Origin: Acidithiobacillus ferrianus
GTDB taxonomy: Bacteria > Pseudomonadota > Gammaproteobacteria > Acidithiobacillales > Acidithiobacillaceae
DNA: 64,000 nt
Assembly: GCF_010378095.1 (NCBI RefSeq)
Contig: NZ_WNJL01000030.1
Location: 114,501 to 178,500 of the forward strand
Reading direction: 5' to 3'
Shown here: one piece after another, positions 19,138 through 28,253 of the stretch
Layout: each line of letters opens with the position of its first letter
Numbering within the stretch: the first letter of the stretch is position 1
Translations under genes and position numbers: made by a program
Notes under the pieces: model-generated
The model's input: the letters and a program-made list of their open reading frames with translations, nothing else
Told to the model about the DNA's origin: nothing
Database searches by the model: none

Positions 19138-20290
19138 AATCAGCCCGACCCCCAAAAGCTTCTCGGTAATCCACGACACCACCCTGCGCGATGGCGAGCA
19201 GACCGCAGGGGTAGCCTTCCGTCCCGAGGAAAAACTGGCTATCGCCGAGAGCCTGGCCAACGCCGGGATTCCGGAGCTGGAGATCGGCATTCCCGCCATG
19301 GGGAGCGAAGAGGAGGACACCATCCGGGGCATTGCCCAGATGGGCCTTCCCGCCCGCCTCGTGGTCTGGTGCCGGATGCACGACAAGGATCTCGCCGCGG
19401 CGAAGCGTTGTGGCGTGGATATGGTCAATGCCTCCGTACCGGTTTCAGACATCCAGATTCGCGGCAAGCTGGGCAAAAACCGTCAATGGGTCTTGCAGGA
19501 GGTGGATCGCCGGGTGAAGCAGGTGCTGGACAGCGGCATGGACGTGGCGGTGGGCGGCGAAGACGCCTCCCGGACCCCTCTGGATTTCGTGCTGCGGGTC
19601 ATGGAGATCGCTCAACGCGCGGGCGCGCGCCGCTTTCGTTACGCCGACACCCTGGGTCTTCTGGAACCCTTCAATACCGCCCATATCATGCAGCGCCTAA
19701 GGGCGGCCACGGACCTGGAAATCGAGATACATGCCCACAACGACCTGGGTCTGGCCACGGCCAACTCCATCGCCGCCCTGTGTTTTGGCGCCACCCATGT
19801 GAACACGACGGTGAACGGTCTCGGAGAGCGCGCCGGCAATGCCGCGCTGGAGGAAGTGGTCATGTGCCTGCATCATTTGCACGGCTTCGAGACCGGTATT
19901 GAAGTGCGTCAGTTCAAGGCGATTTCGCAACTGGTGGCGCTGGCTTCCGCGCGGCCGGTGCCGGCTGGCAAAAGCATCGTCGGCGATGCCATTTTCAGCC
20001 ACGAGTCGGGTATCCACGTCGATGGGCTGATCAAAAACCCCCGCAATTATCAGAGCTTCGATCCGGAGGAACTGGGACGCCAACATCATATGGTGCTGGG
20101 CAAGCATTCCGGCACCCGGGCCATCATGCGCGCCTATGCCGAACTCGGCAGTGCCATCACGGAATTACAAGCGCAAAGCATCCTCAAACAGATTCGCCTC
20201 TATGTGCTTCAGCACAAGGCCCCACCGCCCGTAGAGGACCTGCATCGCTTTCTTCTGGAGAGCGTGGAGTCCCTGCACGCGCATTCCTGA
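19130..20290 (+). CDS. nifV: NifV, homocitrate synthase
   Basis: NifV condenses acetyl-CoA and 2-oxoglutarate to homocitrate, the organic ligand of FeMo-co. The 386-residue DRE-TIM metallolyase has [16 protein letters not shown] near the N-terminus, the metal-binding [16 protein letters not shown], and [18 protein letters not shown]. The start chosen (ATG at 19130) overlaps nifS by eight bases; the next gene begins directly after its stop. Confidence 0.97.
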   Translation: MHEISPTPKSFSVIHDTTLRDGEQTAGVAFRPEEKLAIAESLANAGIPELEIGIPAMGSEEEDTIRGIAQMGLPARLVVWCRMHDKDLAAAKRCGVDMVNASVPVSDIQIRGKLGKNRQWVLQEVDRRVKQVLDSGMDVAVGGEDASRTPLDFVLRVMEIAQRAGARRFRYADTLGLLEPFNTAHIMQRLRAATDLEIEIHAHNDLGLATANSIAALCFGATHVNTTVNGLGERAGNAALEEVVMCLHHLHGFETGIEVRQFKAISQLVALASARPVPAGKSIVGDAIFSHESGIHVDGLIKNPRNYQSFDPEELGRQHHMVLGKHSGTRAIMRAYAELGSAITELQAQSILKQIRLYVLQHKAPPPVEDLHRFLLESVESLHAHS

Positions 20291-21115
20291 ATGGAGGACA
20301 CGCCCGTGGCTGCCACCCTGCTCGACACGGAACCATCCCGCAAGTCCAGTCTGTGGCGCAATCTGCGCGACGATATTCACTGCGTTTTCGAACGCGATCC
20401 GGCCGCCCGGAACACCCTGGAAGTCCTCACCACCTATCCCGGAGTACACGCGCTGCTGGCGCACCGCGTGGCCCATTGCTGGTGGCAGCGGGGCTGGAGA
20501 TACCCCGCCCGCGTGTTGAGCGCCGCGGCGCGTTTCTCGACCGGCATCGATATCCACCCGGGAGCGCGGATCGGGCGCCGCTTCTTTGTCGATCACGGCA
20601 TGGGCGTGGTGATTGGCGAGACGGCGGAGATCGGTGATGATTGCACCCTGTACCACGGGGTGACGCTGGGGGGCACGAGCTGGAACCCGGGCAAGCGTCA
20701 TCCCACATTGCAGGATCGGGTCATGGTGGGCGCCGGCGCGAAGATTCTCGGACCCGTCACCATCGGACATGACAGCCAGGTGGGTGCCAACGCGGTGGTC
20801 ATCCACGATGTGGCGCCGGGCATGACGGTCGTGGGCATCCCCGGCCGCGTCGTGCTGCCCGCGGAACGCCGCCGCATCACCGCCCACGGCATCGACCTGG
20901 ATCATCACCTCATGCCCGATCCGGTGGGCAAGGCCATCCAGTGTCTGATGGAACGGATTTCCCAACTGGAACGACAGGTCCAGTCCAGCGGACACGCTGT
21001 GCGGCTGGCGGAGAAAGACTGCGATAGCTGCCCGGATTCCGATCCCACCCTATGCGCCCCACACAACAGTCCCGCAGTTCTAACGCCCTTCCTATCCGAC
21101 GAATGCAAAGGATGA
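20291..21115 (+). CDS. cysE: serine O-acetyltransferase, nif-associated (CysE/NifP)
   Basis: The enzyme makes O-acetylserine for cysteine synthesis, which feeds NifS. The 274-residue protein has the SAT N-terminal helices and a left-handed hexapeptide-repeat domain ([31 protein letters not shown], then YHGVTLGGT). A nif-linked SAT (NifP) is known in Azotobacter, and the family's nif copies are thought to raise cysteine supply. The ATG follows the nifV stop with no gap. The Cys-containing C-terminal tail (about 230-274) is unusual for ordinary CysE. Confidence 0.94.
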   Translation: MEDTPVAATLLDTEPSRKSSLWRNLRDDIHCVFERDPAARNTLEVLTTYPGVHALLAHRVAHCWWQRGWRYPARVLSAAARFSTGIDIHPGARIGRRFFVDHGMGVVIGETAEIGDDCTLYHGVTLGGTSWNPGKRHPTLQDRVMVGAGAKILGPVTIGHDSQVGANAVVIHDVAPGMTVVGIPGRVVLPAERRRITAHGIDLDHHLMPDPVGKAIQCLMERISQLERQVQSSGHAVRLAEKDCDSCPDSDPTLCAPHNSPAVLTPFLSDECKG

Positions 21116-21119
21116 TGCC

Positions 21120-21452
21120 ATGAGCCATTTGCGTAAAACCCTGGCGAATTTGTCCTCCGCCGAGGATTTCCTGAAGTTTTTGAATATCGACTATGAGGAA
21201 ACGGTCGTCCATATCAACCGCCTTCATATCCTCAAACGTTTTCATGACTATCTGAAAAGAGAGAAGAATACGGAAGACTTAGATGACCAGTCTCTCAAGA
21301 CGCTTTATGTGAAGCTGCTCAGCCAGGCGTATCAGGATTTTGTGGTATCTGACGCGGTCTCCGAAAAGGTCTTCAAAGTTTTTCATCAAGCCATCGGTGT
21401 CAGTCATGTTTCTCTGGAAAAGGTGGCGGTCAGCGCGCCGAAAGCGCGTTGA
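21120..21452 (+). CDS. nifW: NifW, nitrogenase stabilising/protective protein
   Basis: NifW associates with the MoFe protein and helps its full activity, possibly under oxygen. The 110-residue sequence shows SSAEDFLKFLNIDYEETVVHINRLHILKRFHDYL and VFKVFHQAIGVS-type family blocks. AAGGA lies seven bases before the ATG, four bases after the cysE stop. Confidence 0.95.
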   Translation: MSHLRKTLANLSSAEDFLKFLNIDYEETVVHINRLHILKRFHDYLKREKNTEDLDDQSLKTLYVKLLSQAYQDFVVSDAVSEKVFKVFHQAIGVSHVSLEKVAVSAPKAR

Positions 21453-21516
21453 CAAGTGGTTGCCGCAGCGGCATACCATGTCACGACCAGGACTGACTCA
21501 CGGAGCGGCGCGCATC

Positions 21517-23136
21517 ATGGTGACAGGCGATAGGCGCGAAGCGGCGGGACACGTGGTGATGGCCTACCATGAACGGTCCAAGCATCACCTGAATCGTTAT
21601 GCCGCCGGGCCGGAAACGCTGGACTGGGACGCGCAACCCGACCCCTTCCGCGTGTTCACCGGGAGTCCGCGGCGCGTCTTACCGTTGTTGGCGGACGAAA
21701 CGGCCGTCACCTTCGCCGGGTTACCCGCCGCCACGCCCCAACCCTTCACGCTCCAGACGGTCGCGCAGCTTTTGGAACTGTCCCTCGGACTGGCGGCCTG
21801 GAAGGAATACGGCCCGGATCGCTGGGCGTTGCGCTGCAACCCGTCCAGCGGCAACCTGCATCCCACCGAGACCTATCTTCTCGCCTTCGGGGTGCAGGGC
21901 CTGGAAGACGGACTGTATCACTACCTGAGCAGGGATCACCTGCTCGAACAACGCTGGTCTCCCGATACCCAACCGCGCGCTCCCGGATTATATATTGGAC
22001 TGAGTTCCATCCCGTGGCGCGAAGCGTGGAAATATGGCGAGCGGGCGCTGCGTTATTGCCAACTGGATATTGGCCATGCGCTGGGGGCCCTGCGCTACGC
22101 CGCGGGCACCTTGGGCTGGCACCTCCATTGGCGCGGGGATGTGGACGATGCCCGGCTGCACGGTCTCCTCGGTCTGGATCGTTCCGGCGACTTCGCGCAC
22201 GCCGAAGGCGAGGATGCGGAGTGTCTGCTGGAAGTTCTCCCAACCGATACCATGCCCTCCGCCATCGCTAGTCCCGCCGCGCTGCCGGGACAATGGCGGG
22301 GTCAGGCCAATTGCCTGGATCCCCACCCCCTGTATCAGTGGCCGGTGATCGCCGAAACAACAAGCGCCAGCAGGATGCCGGTGCTCACTCCCGACCCGAT
22401 TCCGCCGGATCCGTGGCCAGCGCGCAAAAAAGCGGGGCAGACTGCCGCCAGCGCCCTGATCCGCCGCCGGCGCAGCGCCCAGCGCTTCGACCCGAACACG
22501 GTCATGGCGGCCGACGATTTCTTTACCCTCCTGGATGCGTTGCTGCCCCGTTCCACCCTGCCCTGGGATCTCTGGCCCTTCACTCCGCGCATCCATCCGA
22601 TCCTTTTTGTGCATCGCGTCAGTGGCCTGAGCAGTGGCCTCTATGCCCTGCCCCGTACCGCAGAGGGTGGACCCGTGCTACGCATGGCCCTCCATCCCGA
22701 CTTCTCCTGGGAAGCGGTGGCTGCCGCGCCTACCCATCTGCCCCTGTGGCGACTCTATGGCGGGGACGTGCGCGGTATCGCCCGGACCCTGTCCTGTCAT
22801 CAGGCCATTGCCGCCGATGGCTGCTTTGCCGTGGCCTTTCTGGCGGAGTATGCCGATCCCCTGAAGAGCGGTGCCTGGCGCTACCGTTTGCTTTACCAGG
22901 AAGCCGGGCTGCTGGGCCAGATACTGTATCTGGAAGCCGAGTCCCTGGGTCTGAACGGCACCGGCATCGGCTGTTTTTTTGATGATGCCGCGCATGAGAT
23001 ATTGGGGATCCAGGATAAGCGCCTGCAATCCCTCTACCACTTCACCGTGGGTCGTGCCCTGACGGATACGCGGATCAGCACCCTCCCACCCTACGCCCAC
23101 CGGGAACTGAACACCCACACCGGAGAAAACGCATGA
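21517..23136 (+). CDS. tandem SagB-type nitroreductase/dehydrogenase-like protein
   Basis: The 539-residue protein holds two SagB/ThcOx-type nitroreductase folds: one beginning YHERSKHHLNRY with PSSGNLHPTETYLL (about 15-260), the second beginning RRRRSAQRF with GLSSGLYALPR and EAGLLGQILYLEAESLGLNGTGIGCFFDD (about 310-530). Such proteins bind FMN and oxidise small substrates or peptides. The start is uncertain: ATGs at 21478, 21517 and 21559 are possible; 21517 has GGAG ten bases upstream. It lies in the nifUSV operon and overlaps the next gene by four bases. No peptide-maturation partner is nearby. Confidence 0.88.
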   Translation: MVTGDRREAAGHVVMAYHERSKHHLNRYAAGPETLDWDAQPDPFRVFTGSPRRVLPLLADETAVTFAGLPAATPQPFTLQTVAQLLELSLGLAAWKEYGPDRWALRCNPSSGNLHPTETYLLAFGVQGLEDGLYHYLSRDHLLEQRWSPDTQPRAPGLYIGLSSIPWREAWKYGERALRYCQLDIGHALGALRYAAGTLGWHLHWRGDVDDARLHGLLGLDRSGDFAHAEGEDAECLLEVLPTDTMPSAIASPAALPGQWRGQANCLDPHPLYQWPVIAETTSASRMPVLTPDPIPPDPWPARKKAGQTAASALIRRRRSAQRFDPNTVMAADDFFTLLDALLPRSTLPWDLWPFTPRIHPILFVHRVSGLSSGLYALPRTAEGGPVLRMALHPDFSWEAVAAAPTHLPLWRLYGGDVRGIARTLSCHQAIAADGCFAVAFLAEYADPLKSGAWRYRLLYQEAGLLGQILYLEAESLGLNGTGIGCFFDDAAHEILGIQDKRLQSLYHFTVGRALTDTRISTLPPYAHRELNTHTGENA

Positions 23137-23915
23137 ATACCCGCTCCTTTCAGCGTATCGATGTGCACAAGGCCCGCGAACTCCTGCAAAGGCCGGACAT
23201 CGTGTTGCTGGACTGCCGCCATCCCAGCGACTTCCGGGCCGGACATATTGCCGGAGCTTCTCCCCTGGGCGATGACAATACCGGTGACTATGTGCTGAAC
23301 ATGGCCAAACATCGTCCCGTGCTGATCTATTGCTACCATGGCAACGCCAGCCAGATGCGTGCCCAACTCTTTGCCGATTTTGGTTTTGCGGAGGTGTATA
23401 GCCTGGATGGCGGTTATGAAGCCTGGCGCAAGGCGCATGCGCCCGCAAATCCGCAACTCACCGAGGCGCTGCAATGCTGGCTGACGGCGCAGGGGTTTCC
23501 CGTCACCGACATCCATGCGCGCACCCGCGACGGGGTGACGCCCTTGATGCGCGCCGCCGGTGAAGGCCATCCTGAACGGGTGGCCGAACTGCTCGCCGCC
23601 GGTGCCGACCCGCACCAGCGCAACAACGATGGCAATCAGGCCCTCTGGTTCGCTTGTGTCAGTGAAAATCTGGACACATTGGACCTGCTGGTGGCGGTCG
23701 GCGCCCACCTCAACCACCAGAATGACAACGGCGCCACCTGCCTGATGTATGCGGCATCCGCGGGCAAGACGGCGGTAGTGGCGCGTTTGCTGGCATTCGG
23801 CGCGGATCGGAGCCTCCTTTCGCTCGATGATTTCACCGCGCTGGATATGGCCGCCAATCTGGAATGCCTGAATTTGTTGCGTGTAACGCCACGGCGTGCA
23901 AAAACCGCCATCTGA
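23133..23915 (+). CDS. rhodanese-ankyrin repeat fusion protein
   Basis: Residues 1-105 are a GlpE-like single-domain rhodanese with active-site Cys67 (IYCYHGNASQ); residues 125-250 contain about four ankyrin repeats (GVTPLMRAAGEGHPERVAEL and following). Rhodanese-ankyrin proteins occur in several nif clusters. It could deliver persulfide sulfur to cluster assembly with ankyrins as docking surface; this is inference. ATGA overlap with the SagB-like gene shows coupling. Confidence 0.92.
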   Translation: MNTRSFQRIDVHKARELLQRPDIVLLDCRHPSDFRAGHIAGASPLGDDNTGDYVLNMAKHRPVLIYCYHGNASQMRAQLFADFGFAEVYSLDGGYEAWRKAHAPANPQLTEALQCWLTAQGFPVTDIHARTRDGVTPLMRAAGEGHPERVAELLAAGADPHQRNNDGNQALWFACVSENLDTLDLLVAVGAHLNHQNDNGATCLMYAASAGKTAVVARLLAFGADRSLLSLDDFTALDMAANLECLNLLRVTPRRAKTAI

Positions 23916-23983
23916 ACAGGCATCATTATTGCATGGCCCAATACCAACGCCATTTTTGTCCATAACCTGACAAAGGAGCACAG

Positions 23984-24214
23984 ATGCCTATCTTCGATTA
24001 CCATTGTTGCGACTGCGACACCGATGTTGAATTGCTGGTCATGGGCTCAAACATCCCGAACTGCCCGCACTGTGGCGGCCAACATCTGGAAAAGCAGCTT
24101 TCGCGGGTGGCCGCACCTGGCCGTAGCGCCGGACTGATGGCGCGTGGTCGCGCGCAAGCGGCGAAAGAGGGGCACTTGAGCCATTTTTCGCCCGCCGAGC
24201 GCAAATTGCGCTGA
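23984..24214 (+). CDS. FmdB family zinc-ribbon protein
   Basis: The 76-residue protein begins MPIFDYHCCDCDTDVE and has a second pair C-X2-C (CPHC), the FmdB regulatory-protein zinc ribbon. FmdB-like proteins are frequent at the ends of nif and metal-enzyme operons, with unknown role. AAAGGAG lies seven bases before the ATG. The basic C-terminal half is unstructured-looking. Confidence 0.9.
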   Translation: MPIFDYHCCDCDTDVELLVMGSNIPNCPHCGGQHLEKQLSRVAAPGRSAGLMARGRAQAAKEGHLSHFSPAERKLR

Positions 24215-24275
24215 CTCGGCAGGCATCGTTTCACCCCCACCGACTTTTTGAAACAACGGCAGCGAGGATTTAATC

Positions 24276-24509
24276 ATGGGTGGTTTTTTCATGGATTGGG
24301 ATGGCAATTTACGCAGCGTCGAGGACCCGGGAGGCGGTTACGTTTGCGATGTCGATCTGCCGGCACGCTATGTCGCCGTAATGCAGGGCAGCATATTGGC
24401 CCATGAAGCGACCCTCTATAAAACCCTCACCGATGTTGAAAAAGCCGGAATCAAAGCGGAAGTGGTTCCCGGCTCCCATCCCTGGGGAAGCAAGAGAGAC
24501 GGGTTTTAG
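24276..24509 (+). CDS. small hypothetical protein at the end of the nifUSV operon
   Basis: The 77-residue protein (MGGFFMDWDGNLRSVEDPGGG...) is not recognised. GAGGA precedes the ATG at suitable spacing and the gene is co-directional with fmdB, 61 bases upstream. It has no cysteine motif beyond a single Cys and no membrane segment. It faces the Rieske gene tail-to-tail; no terminator is evident in the 29-base gap. Confidence 0.7.
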   Translation: MGGFFMDWDGNLRSVEDPGGGYVCDVDLPARYVAVMQGSILAHEATLYKTLTDVEKAGIKAEVVPGSHPWGSKRDGF

Positions 24510-24538
24510 TGCGTATCCAGCCCTATTTACCCATGGCT

Positions 24539-24868
24539 TTAGCGCGGTCCATTAGGTGCAAAATCACCGGTATCCACTAGCACCTCGCCATTTTCAATCT
24601 TCAGTGGAAACTCCCTGAGGGTGCAGGGCTGGCCCTTGATGCACGCGCCGGTTTCACTGCTGAACGCCCAATCATGATGGGCGCAAGTCAGGGTCTCCCC
24701 ATCGAAACGGGCATCGGCCAGTGGTTCATTGGCGTGGGGACACATCCCATGAAAAGCCCGGGGTTCACTCCGTGTGGGCCACACAATCATGAGCAGTATC
24801 CGGTTGACCACCGCCACTTCATATTTTCCTTGTCGCAGCTCGTTAAAATCACAGGCTTTACCAAACAT
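24539..24868 (-). CDS. Rieske [2Fe-2S] ferredoxin-like protein
   Basis: The 109-residue soluble Rieske domain has CPH (GMCPHANEP) and CAHHDW (LTCAHHDWAF), giving the Cys-His pairs that hold a Rieske cluster. There is no signal peptide or membrane anchor, so it resembles dioxygenase-type ferredoxins working in the cytoplasm. AGGAG lies seven bases before the ATG. It is the last gene of an operon with an AAA+ ATPase and an unknown protein under a sigma-54-type promoter; it may be an electron carrier linked to nitrogen fixation. Confidence 0.92.
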   Translation of the reverse strand: MFGKACDFNELRQGKYEVAVVNRILLMIVWPTRSEPRAFHGMCPHANEPLADARFDGETLTCAHHDWAFSSETGACIKGQPCTLREFPLKIENGEVLVDTGDFAPNGPR

Positions 24869-24910
24869 GGTGAAACTCCTTTTTAATCCAGAAAACCAAA
24901 AATAGATTGA

Positions 24911-25225
24911 TTATGCTGATAGGGCATCCCTGTCATCCGCCGCCGCACTCCGCACCATCATGTAAAGATCGATATCCCGACTCATCCAGCCAATAGTGGC
25001 TTTGTGCCAGGCGGCATAATTGGCTTCTTCCCAGATGGCGCACAATAATGCCTCCTCCCGGGTAATTTCCGCATCACTGTACTGCTTCTGATTGGCCATC
25101 TCGCAAGCCATGGGGTCAGCCTCATGCTGTGCGAAGACCTCCTCGGCCGCCTGTATGGCGAGGGCCATATCCTTTTCACTCACCAATCCCACATCCCGGC
25201 CTGCCAGGGTAATGACTATACGCAT
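24911..25225 (-). CDS. hypothetical protein between AAA+ ATPase and Rieske genes
   Basis: The 104-residue acidic, mainly helical protein is not recognised. It contains MACEMANQKQYSDAEITREE and a Trp-rich stretch (AIWEEANYAAWHKATIGW). ATGs at 25231 and 25225 are possible; the latter has GAGAG eight bases upstream. Being sandwiched between an AAA+ remodeller and a Rieske protein, it might be a substrate or adaptor, but this is only context. Confidence 0.75.
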   Translation of the reverse strand: MRIVITLAGRDVGLVSEKDMALAIQAAEEVFAQHEADPMACEMANQKQYSDAEITREEALLCAIWEEANYAAWHKATIGWMSRDIDLYMMVRSAAADDRDALSA

Positions 25226-25268
25226 ATTCATTTCTCTCTATCGCATTAAAAAATTTATATCACAGAGG

Positions 25269-26966
25269 TCACGCGGCGGCTGGTTCCAGTCCGCGAAATA
25301 CCGAACAGCGTTTAAAGACCTCCACGGTCGGCGGTACCTGTTTCTGTTTACAGAATTTAGCCACCAGTTTGGCCAGTCCTTTAATATCCCTGCCGGTGGC
25401 CGCCGGAAAAATATCCACCAATTCGTCCATGGCCGACATGGAGATATCGAGACAAAACTGGTTGCACATCACCTGCCAGATTTGCCGGCGTCCATTGCTG
25501 TCCGGGGGATTGTATTTAATCAAGGCGATGCAACGGGAGACAATGGCTTCGTCGATGTCGTCCACCCGGTTCGTGGTCAAGAATAACAGGCCATTGAAAT
25601 ACTCCAGCACCCGCAGAAAAACGCCCACCACCGCGTTCATCGTCATGTTATCGTCTCGGCGCTTGATATAGACATCCGCTTCATCAATCAGCATAACCGC
25701 GCCCCAGCGTTGGGCGCGGGTCAGTATTTCCTTCAGCGCGGTCTCCATACTGGCCACATTCAGTCCTAGTTGTCCTGAATGCACCCGATACAGCGGTCGC
25801 TGAATAATTTCCGAATACACCTCGGCAGTGAGCGTTTTTCCCACCCCGGCGGGTCCGGCGCAGAGCACGGTGGTCCCGCCGGATTTACCGGTGATGATAT
25901 CGTCCATCAGGACATCCATTTCGGCGGTCAAGATGTCAATCAGATCCGTCTGTTCAGCCGGTAAAATCAGCTTCTGCTTCAATGCGGGCTGGTAAGCATA
26001 AGGCTCCATATCGCTGACATGTACCCAGAGATAATGATGAAGCTCCAGATGAAACATGAATAAATAGGGGTGCACGGGGATTTTCGTGAACAAACCATGC
26101 TCGATAACGGTCTGGAATTGCCCCATCTCCTCTTCGGCGCTATAGCGATTGCTTTTTGCCGCTTTGCGCAAATAGGGGCCGAGAATATCCCCGGTCACAT
26201 CCAGTGTCGTGACCCTGGCGGTCAGAATACCCTCATCATTGACCAGACGCGCCCTGCCCTCGCCCGCCGACAAAATGATCACATCTTTTCGTGACCAGTC
26301 GGTATCCCGATGTGTCGCGCTGGGATCTTCGGCATAAAAGCCGACTCCGAGCGCCGAATATTGTGCGCCATAATGTCCCCGCCATTCGAAATAACAGGAG
26401 GTTTCTGCATCGTAGGCGGCAATCAGTTCCGGAGTTTCTTTCAGAAATCCCTTTGCAGCGAGAATTTCCCTTACGGAACGATTGGCCATATCATTCGCGG
26501 AAATACGAATGATCGGGCTTGCAATGACGCCTTTGGCGTTCGCTTTCAGTTCCATGACAATCTTACCGGTTTCGTCATTCCCCGGTGCCACATAATCCAG
26601 TCTGGTGATGACGTAAGCCAGGGCTTTACCATCCACATTGATACTGAACAGCCAGCCCCGGATGGCGTCTTCAATCAGCAGGCCGGCCAGCGCTGGCAAT
26701 AACCGTTCGAGGTCGTCCTCCGGTCCGAAACGCAGATCATTACCCTGCCTGACTTTTTGCAGGGCAAGCAATATGGCGGACTGCGCATGCCACTCCGGTC
26801 CCGCTGCCTGATACAGCGCGGCGAGAAAACCCAGTTCAGAATACGTCAATTGCTGAAAAGAGCATTCAGCAACTTCCCCGAACCGCAGTTGTTCCCGCAA
26901 GCTCACCAGATGGGGGAACTCCCGCGCCATCGCTTCGGCATGCGCCCGCCGTATCCGCAGTTTCAA
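25269..26966 (-). CDS. AAA+ ATPase with a large unknown N-terminal domain
   Basis: The 565-residue protein has about 330 unrecognised residues followed by an AAA+ module with Walker A GPAGVGKT, Walker B MLIDEAD, a sensor-type TTNRV and an arginine-rich second region. It resembles CDC48/FtsH-type remodelling modules rather than helicases. I chose the TTG at 26966 because AAGGAGA lies six bases upstream; a GTG at 26996 has none. A sigma-54-type promoter lies about 90 bases upstream. An activase-like role for a metalloenzyme is possible but unproven. Confidence 0.85.
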   Translation of the reverse strand: MKLRIRRAHAEAMAREFPHLVSLREQLRFGEVAECSFQQLTYSELGFLAALYQAAGPEWHAQSAILLALQKVRQGNDLRFGPEDDLERLLPALAGLLIEDAIRGWLFSINVDGKALAYVITRLDYVAPGNDETGKIVMELKANAKGVIASPIIRISANDMANRSVREILAAKGFLKETPELIAAYDAETSCYFEWRGHYGAQYSALGVGFYAEDPSATHRDTDWSRKDVIILSAGEGRARLVNDEGILTARVTTLDVTGDILGPYLRKAAKSNRYSAEEEMGQFQTVIEHGLFTKIPVHPYLFMFHLELHHYLWVHVSDMEPYAYQPALKQKLILPAEQTDLIDILTAEMDVLMDDIITGKSGGTTVLCAGPAGVGKTLTAEVYSEIIQRPLYRVHSGQLGLNVASMETALKEILTRAQRWGAVMLIDEADVYIKRRDDNMTMNAVVGVFLRVLEYFNGLLFLTTNRVDDIDEAIVSRCIALIKYNPPDSNGRRQIWQVMCNQFCLDISMSAMDELVDIFPAATGRDIKGLAKLVAKFCKQKQVPPTVEVFKRCSVFRGLEPAAA

Positions 26967-27052
26967 AAAGCCTCTCCTTAATATGTCAATAAGCACACAT
27001 TTTTGTCATAAAATGAACAAATAAGTGGGTAATAGGGCCGCGTGGAAGACGC

Positions 27053-27068
27053 AGCAAAAAAGATGCCA
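27053..27068 (-). promoter_or_regulatory. sigma-54-type promoter of the AAA+/Rieske operon
   Basis: On the minus strand the sequence is TGGCATCTTTTTTGCT, with GG-N10-GC spacing and an almost consensus -24/-12. No TGT-N10-ACA site lies upstream of it within 100 bases; one at 27004-27019 lies just downstream of the predicted start. The activator is therefore uncertain. Confidence 0.65.
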
Positions 27069-27110
27069 AATTCATGGCACATCGGGGCATAACCAGCTTA
27101 AAAAAACCTG

Positions 27111-27140
27111 TTGACAGCAAAAAATATTTGCCGGTATATT
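27111..27140 (+). promoter_or_regulatory. sigma-70 promoter of the WtpA/ModA-like gene
   Basis: TTGACA (27111-27116) and TATATT (27135-27140) are separated by 18 bases. The -10 lies inside the palindrome at 27132-27155, so a repressor bound there would block it. Confidence 0.75.
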
Positions 27141-27155
27141 CCATTGAATATTTCG
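27132..27155. promoter_or_regulatory. Mo-box-like palindrome (candidate ModE site)
   Basis: CGGTATATT-N6-AATATTTCG contains a perfect inner inverted repeat (ATATTC-CATT-GAATAT). It resembles ModE operators (left half CGTTATATT in E. coli, recalled from memory) and aligns with a second site at 39324-39347. It overlaps the -10 of the promoter at 27111-27140. Confidence 0.55.
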
Positions 27156-27176
27156 CAAACCACAGGAGTAGAGCCC

Positions 27177-28100
27177 GTGAAACACCGTCACACTCAAAGT
27201 TCCCTTGCACTGATCGCCGCCGCCAGCCTGCTGGGTTTATCGCCCCAGGCCATGGCCAAAGACCTGCATGTCGCTTACGCAGGCTCCATGGGTGCGGTCA
27301 TGGACCTGCATCTCGGACCGGCCTTCGCCAAAGCCCATAACGTGCAATATCAGGGCGAGGGCCAGGGCGCTTACGGCCTCGCCCAGCTCATCGCCGCCCA
27401 TAAACTGCGCACCGACGTTTTTGTCTCCATCACCCCCGGCCCCATCGAGGTGCTGATCAAGGCCGGTCTGGTCAAGGCGGCCTATCCGGTCGCCAGTACT
27501 GCCATGTGCATCGCTTATAGTCCCGACAGCCCCTACGCCAAAGACTTCAAGGAAGCCGCGGAAGGCAAAGTACCCTGGTATGAAATCCTGCAGAAGCCGG
27601 GGGTAGTCTTCGGCCGCACAGATCCCAAAACCGATCCCCAAGGGCAAAATATCGTCTTTACCTTCATGCTGGCGGAAAAGTATTACCACCAGCCGGATCT
27701 GGTGCACAAAATCCTCGGCCCGGTCGAGAACCCGCAGCAGATATTCACGGAGACATCCTTGCTTTCCCGCCTCAAGAGCGGCCAGATGGCCGCCTCATCG
27801 GGTTATCTCAGCGCGGTAAAATCCCTGCATCTGCCTTATATCACCCTGCCCGATCAGATCAATCTCAGCAATCCGGCCATGGTCAAAGGCTGGTACAGCA
27901 AAGTCCACTTCACCCTGAATGTGAACGGAAAACCCAAGACCGTGCATACCCAGCCCCTGGTCTTCTATGCCGCGGTACCCGTCGACGCGCCCGACCCCAA
28001 ACTGGGCATGGCCTTTATCCACTTCATGACCAGCCCCCAGGGTCAGGCCATGTTCAAAGAGACCGGCTATAACCCGCCCAAGGGTGACCTGTTGAAATAA
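27177..28100 (+). CDS. molybdate/tungstate-type ABC substrate-binding protein (WtpA/ModA-like)
   Basis: The 307-residue protein has a Sec signal peptide ending near ALA-type QAMA-K (residues 1-27) and a periplasmic binding fold: YAGSMGAVMDLHLGPAF, a GEGQGAYGLAQLI block, TDVFVSITPGPIEVLIKAGL and a C-terminal IHFMTSPQGQAMF. These match the WtpA/ModA oxyanion-binding group. GTG at 27177 has AGGAG eight bases upstream. No cognate permease or ATPase follows, so it may share a transporter encoded elsewhere. Substrate (molybdate, tungstate or another oxyanion) cannot be read with certainty. Confidence 0.85.
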   Translation: MKHRHTQSSLALIAAASLLGLSPQAMAKDLHVAYAGSMGAVMDLHLGPAFAKAHNVQYQGEGQGAYGLAQLIAAHKLRTDVFVSITPGPIEVLIKAGLVKAAYPVASTAMCIAYSPDSPYAKDFKEAAEGKVPWYEILQKPGVVFGRTDPKTDPQGQNIVFTFMLAEKYYHQPDLVHKILGPVENPQQIFTETSLLSRLKSGQMAASSGYLSAVKSLHLPYITLPDQINLSNPAMVKGWYSKVHFTLNVNGKPKTVHTQPLVFYAAVPVDAPDPKLGMAFIHFMTSPQGQAMFKETGYNPPKGDLLK

Positions 28101-28253
28101 AGCGGGTCTGCGCCAGGGCGTTCGGCGCCCGGCGTAAACAGTTCGCCGGTCCGCTGGGGTGAGGCATCCCTCCGCGACCCGGCTGATGATGCCGCGTTAT
28201 ATTCAAAATACCGTAATGAAACCCACCATACTCGATACGCAGGAGCCATTCCC

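Noticed and set aside
27004..27019. TGT-N10-ACA site near the AAA+ operon
   Set aside because: It lies downstream of the predicted transcription start of the minus-strand sigma-54 promoter and such elements occur by chance every 4 kb; not called as a NifA site.
27080..27096. TGGCACATCGGGGCA as a plus-strand sigma-54 promoter for the WtpA-like gene
   Set aside because: The GG-GC spacing is nine, not ten, and a good sigma-70 promoter follows at 27111-27140.
28195..28203. CGTTATATT half-site before the porin as a third Mo-box
   Set aside because: The right arm (about CGTAATG after eight bases) is too weak to call a site from sequence alone.
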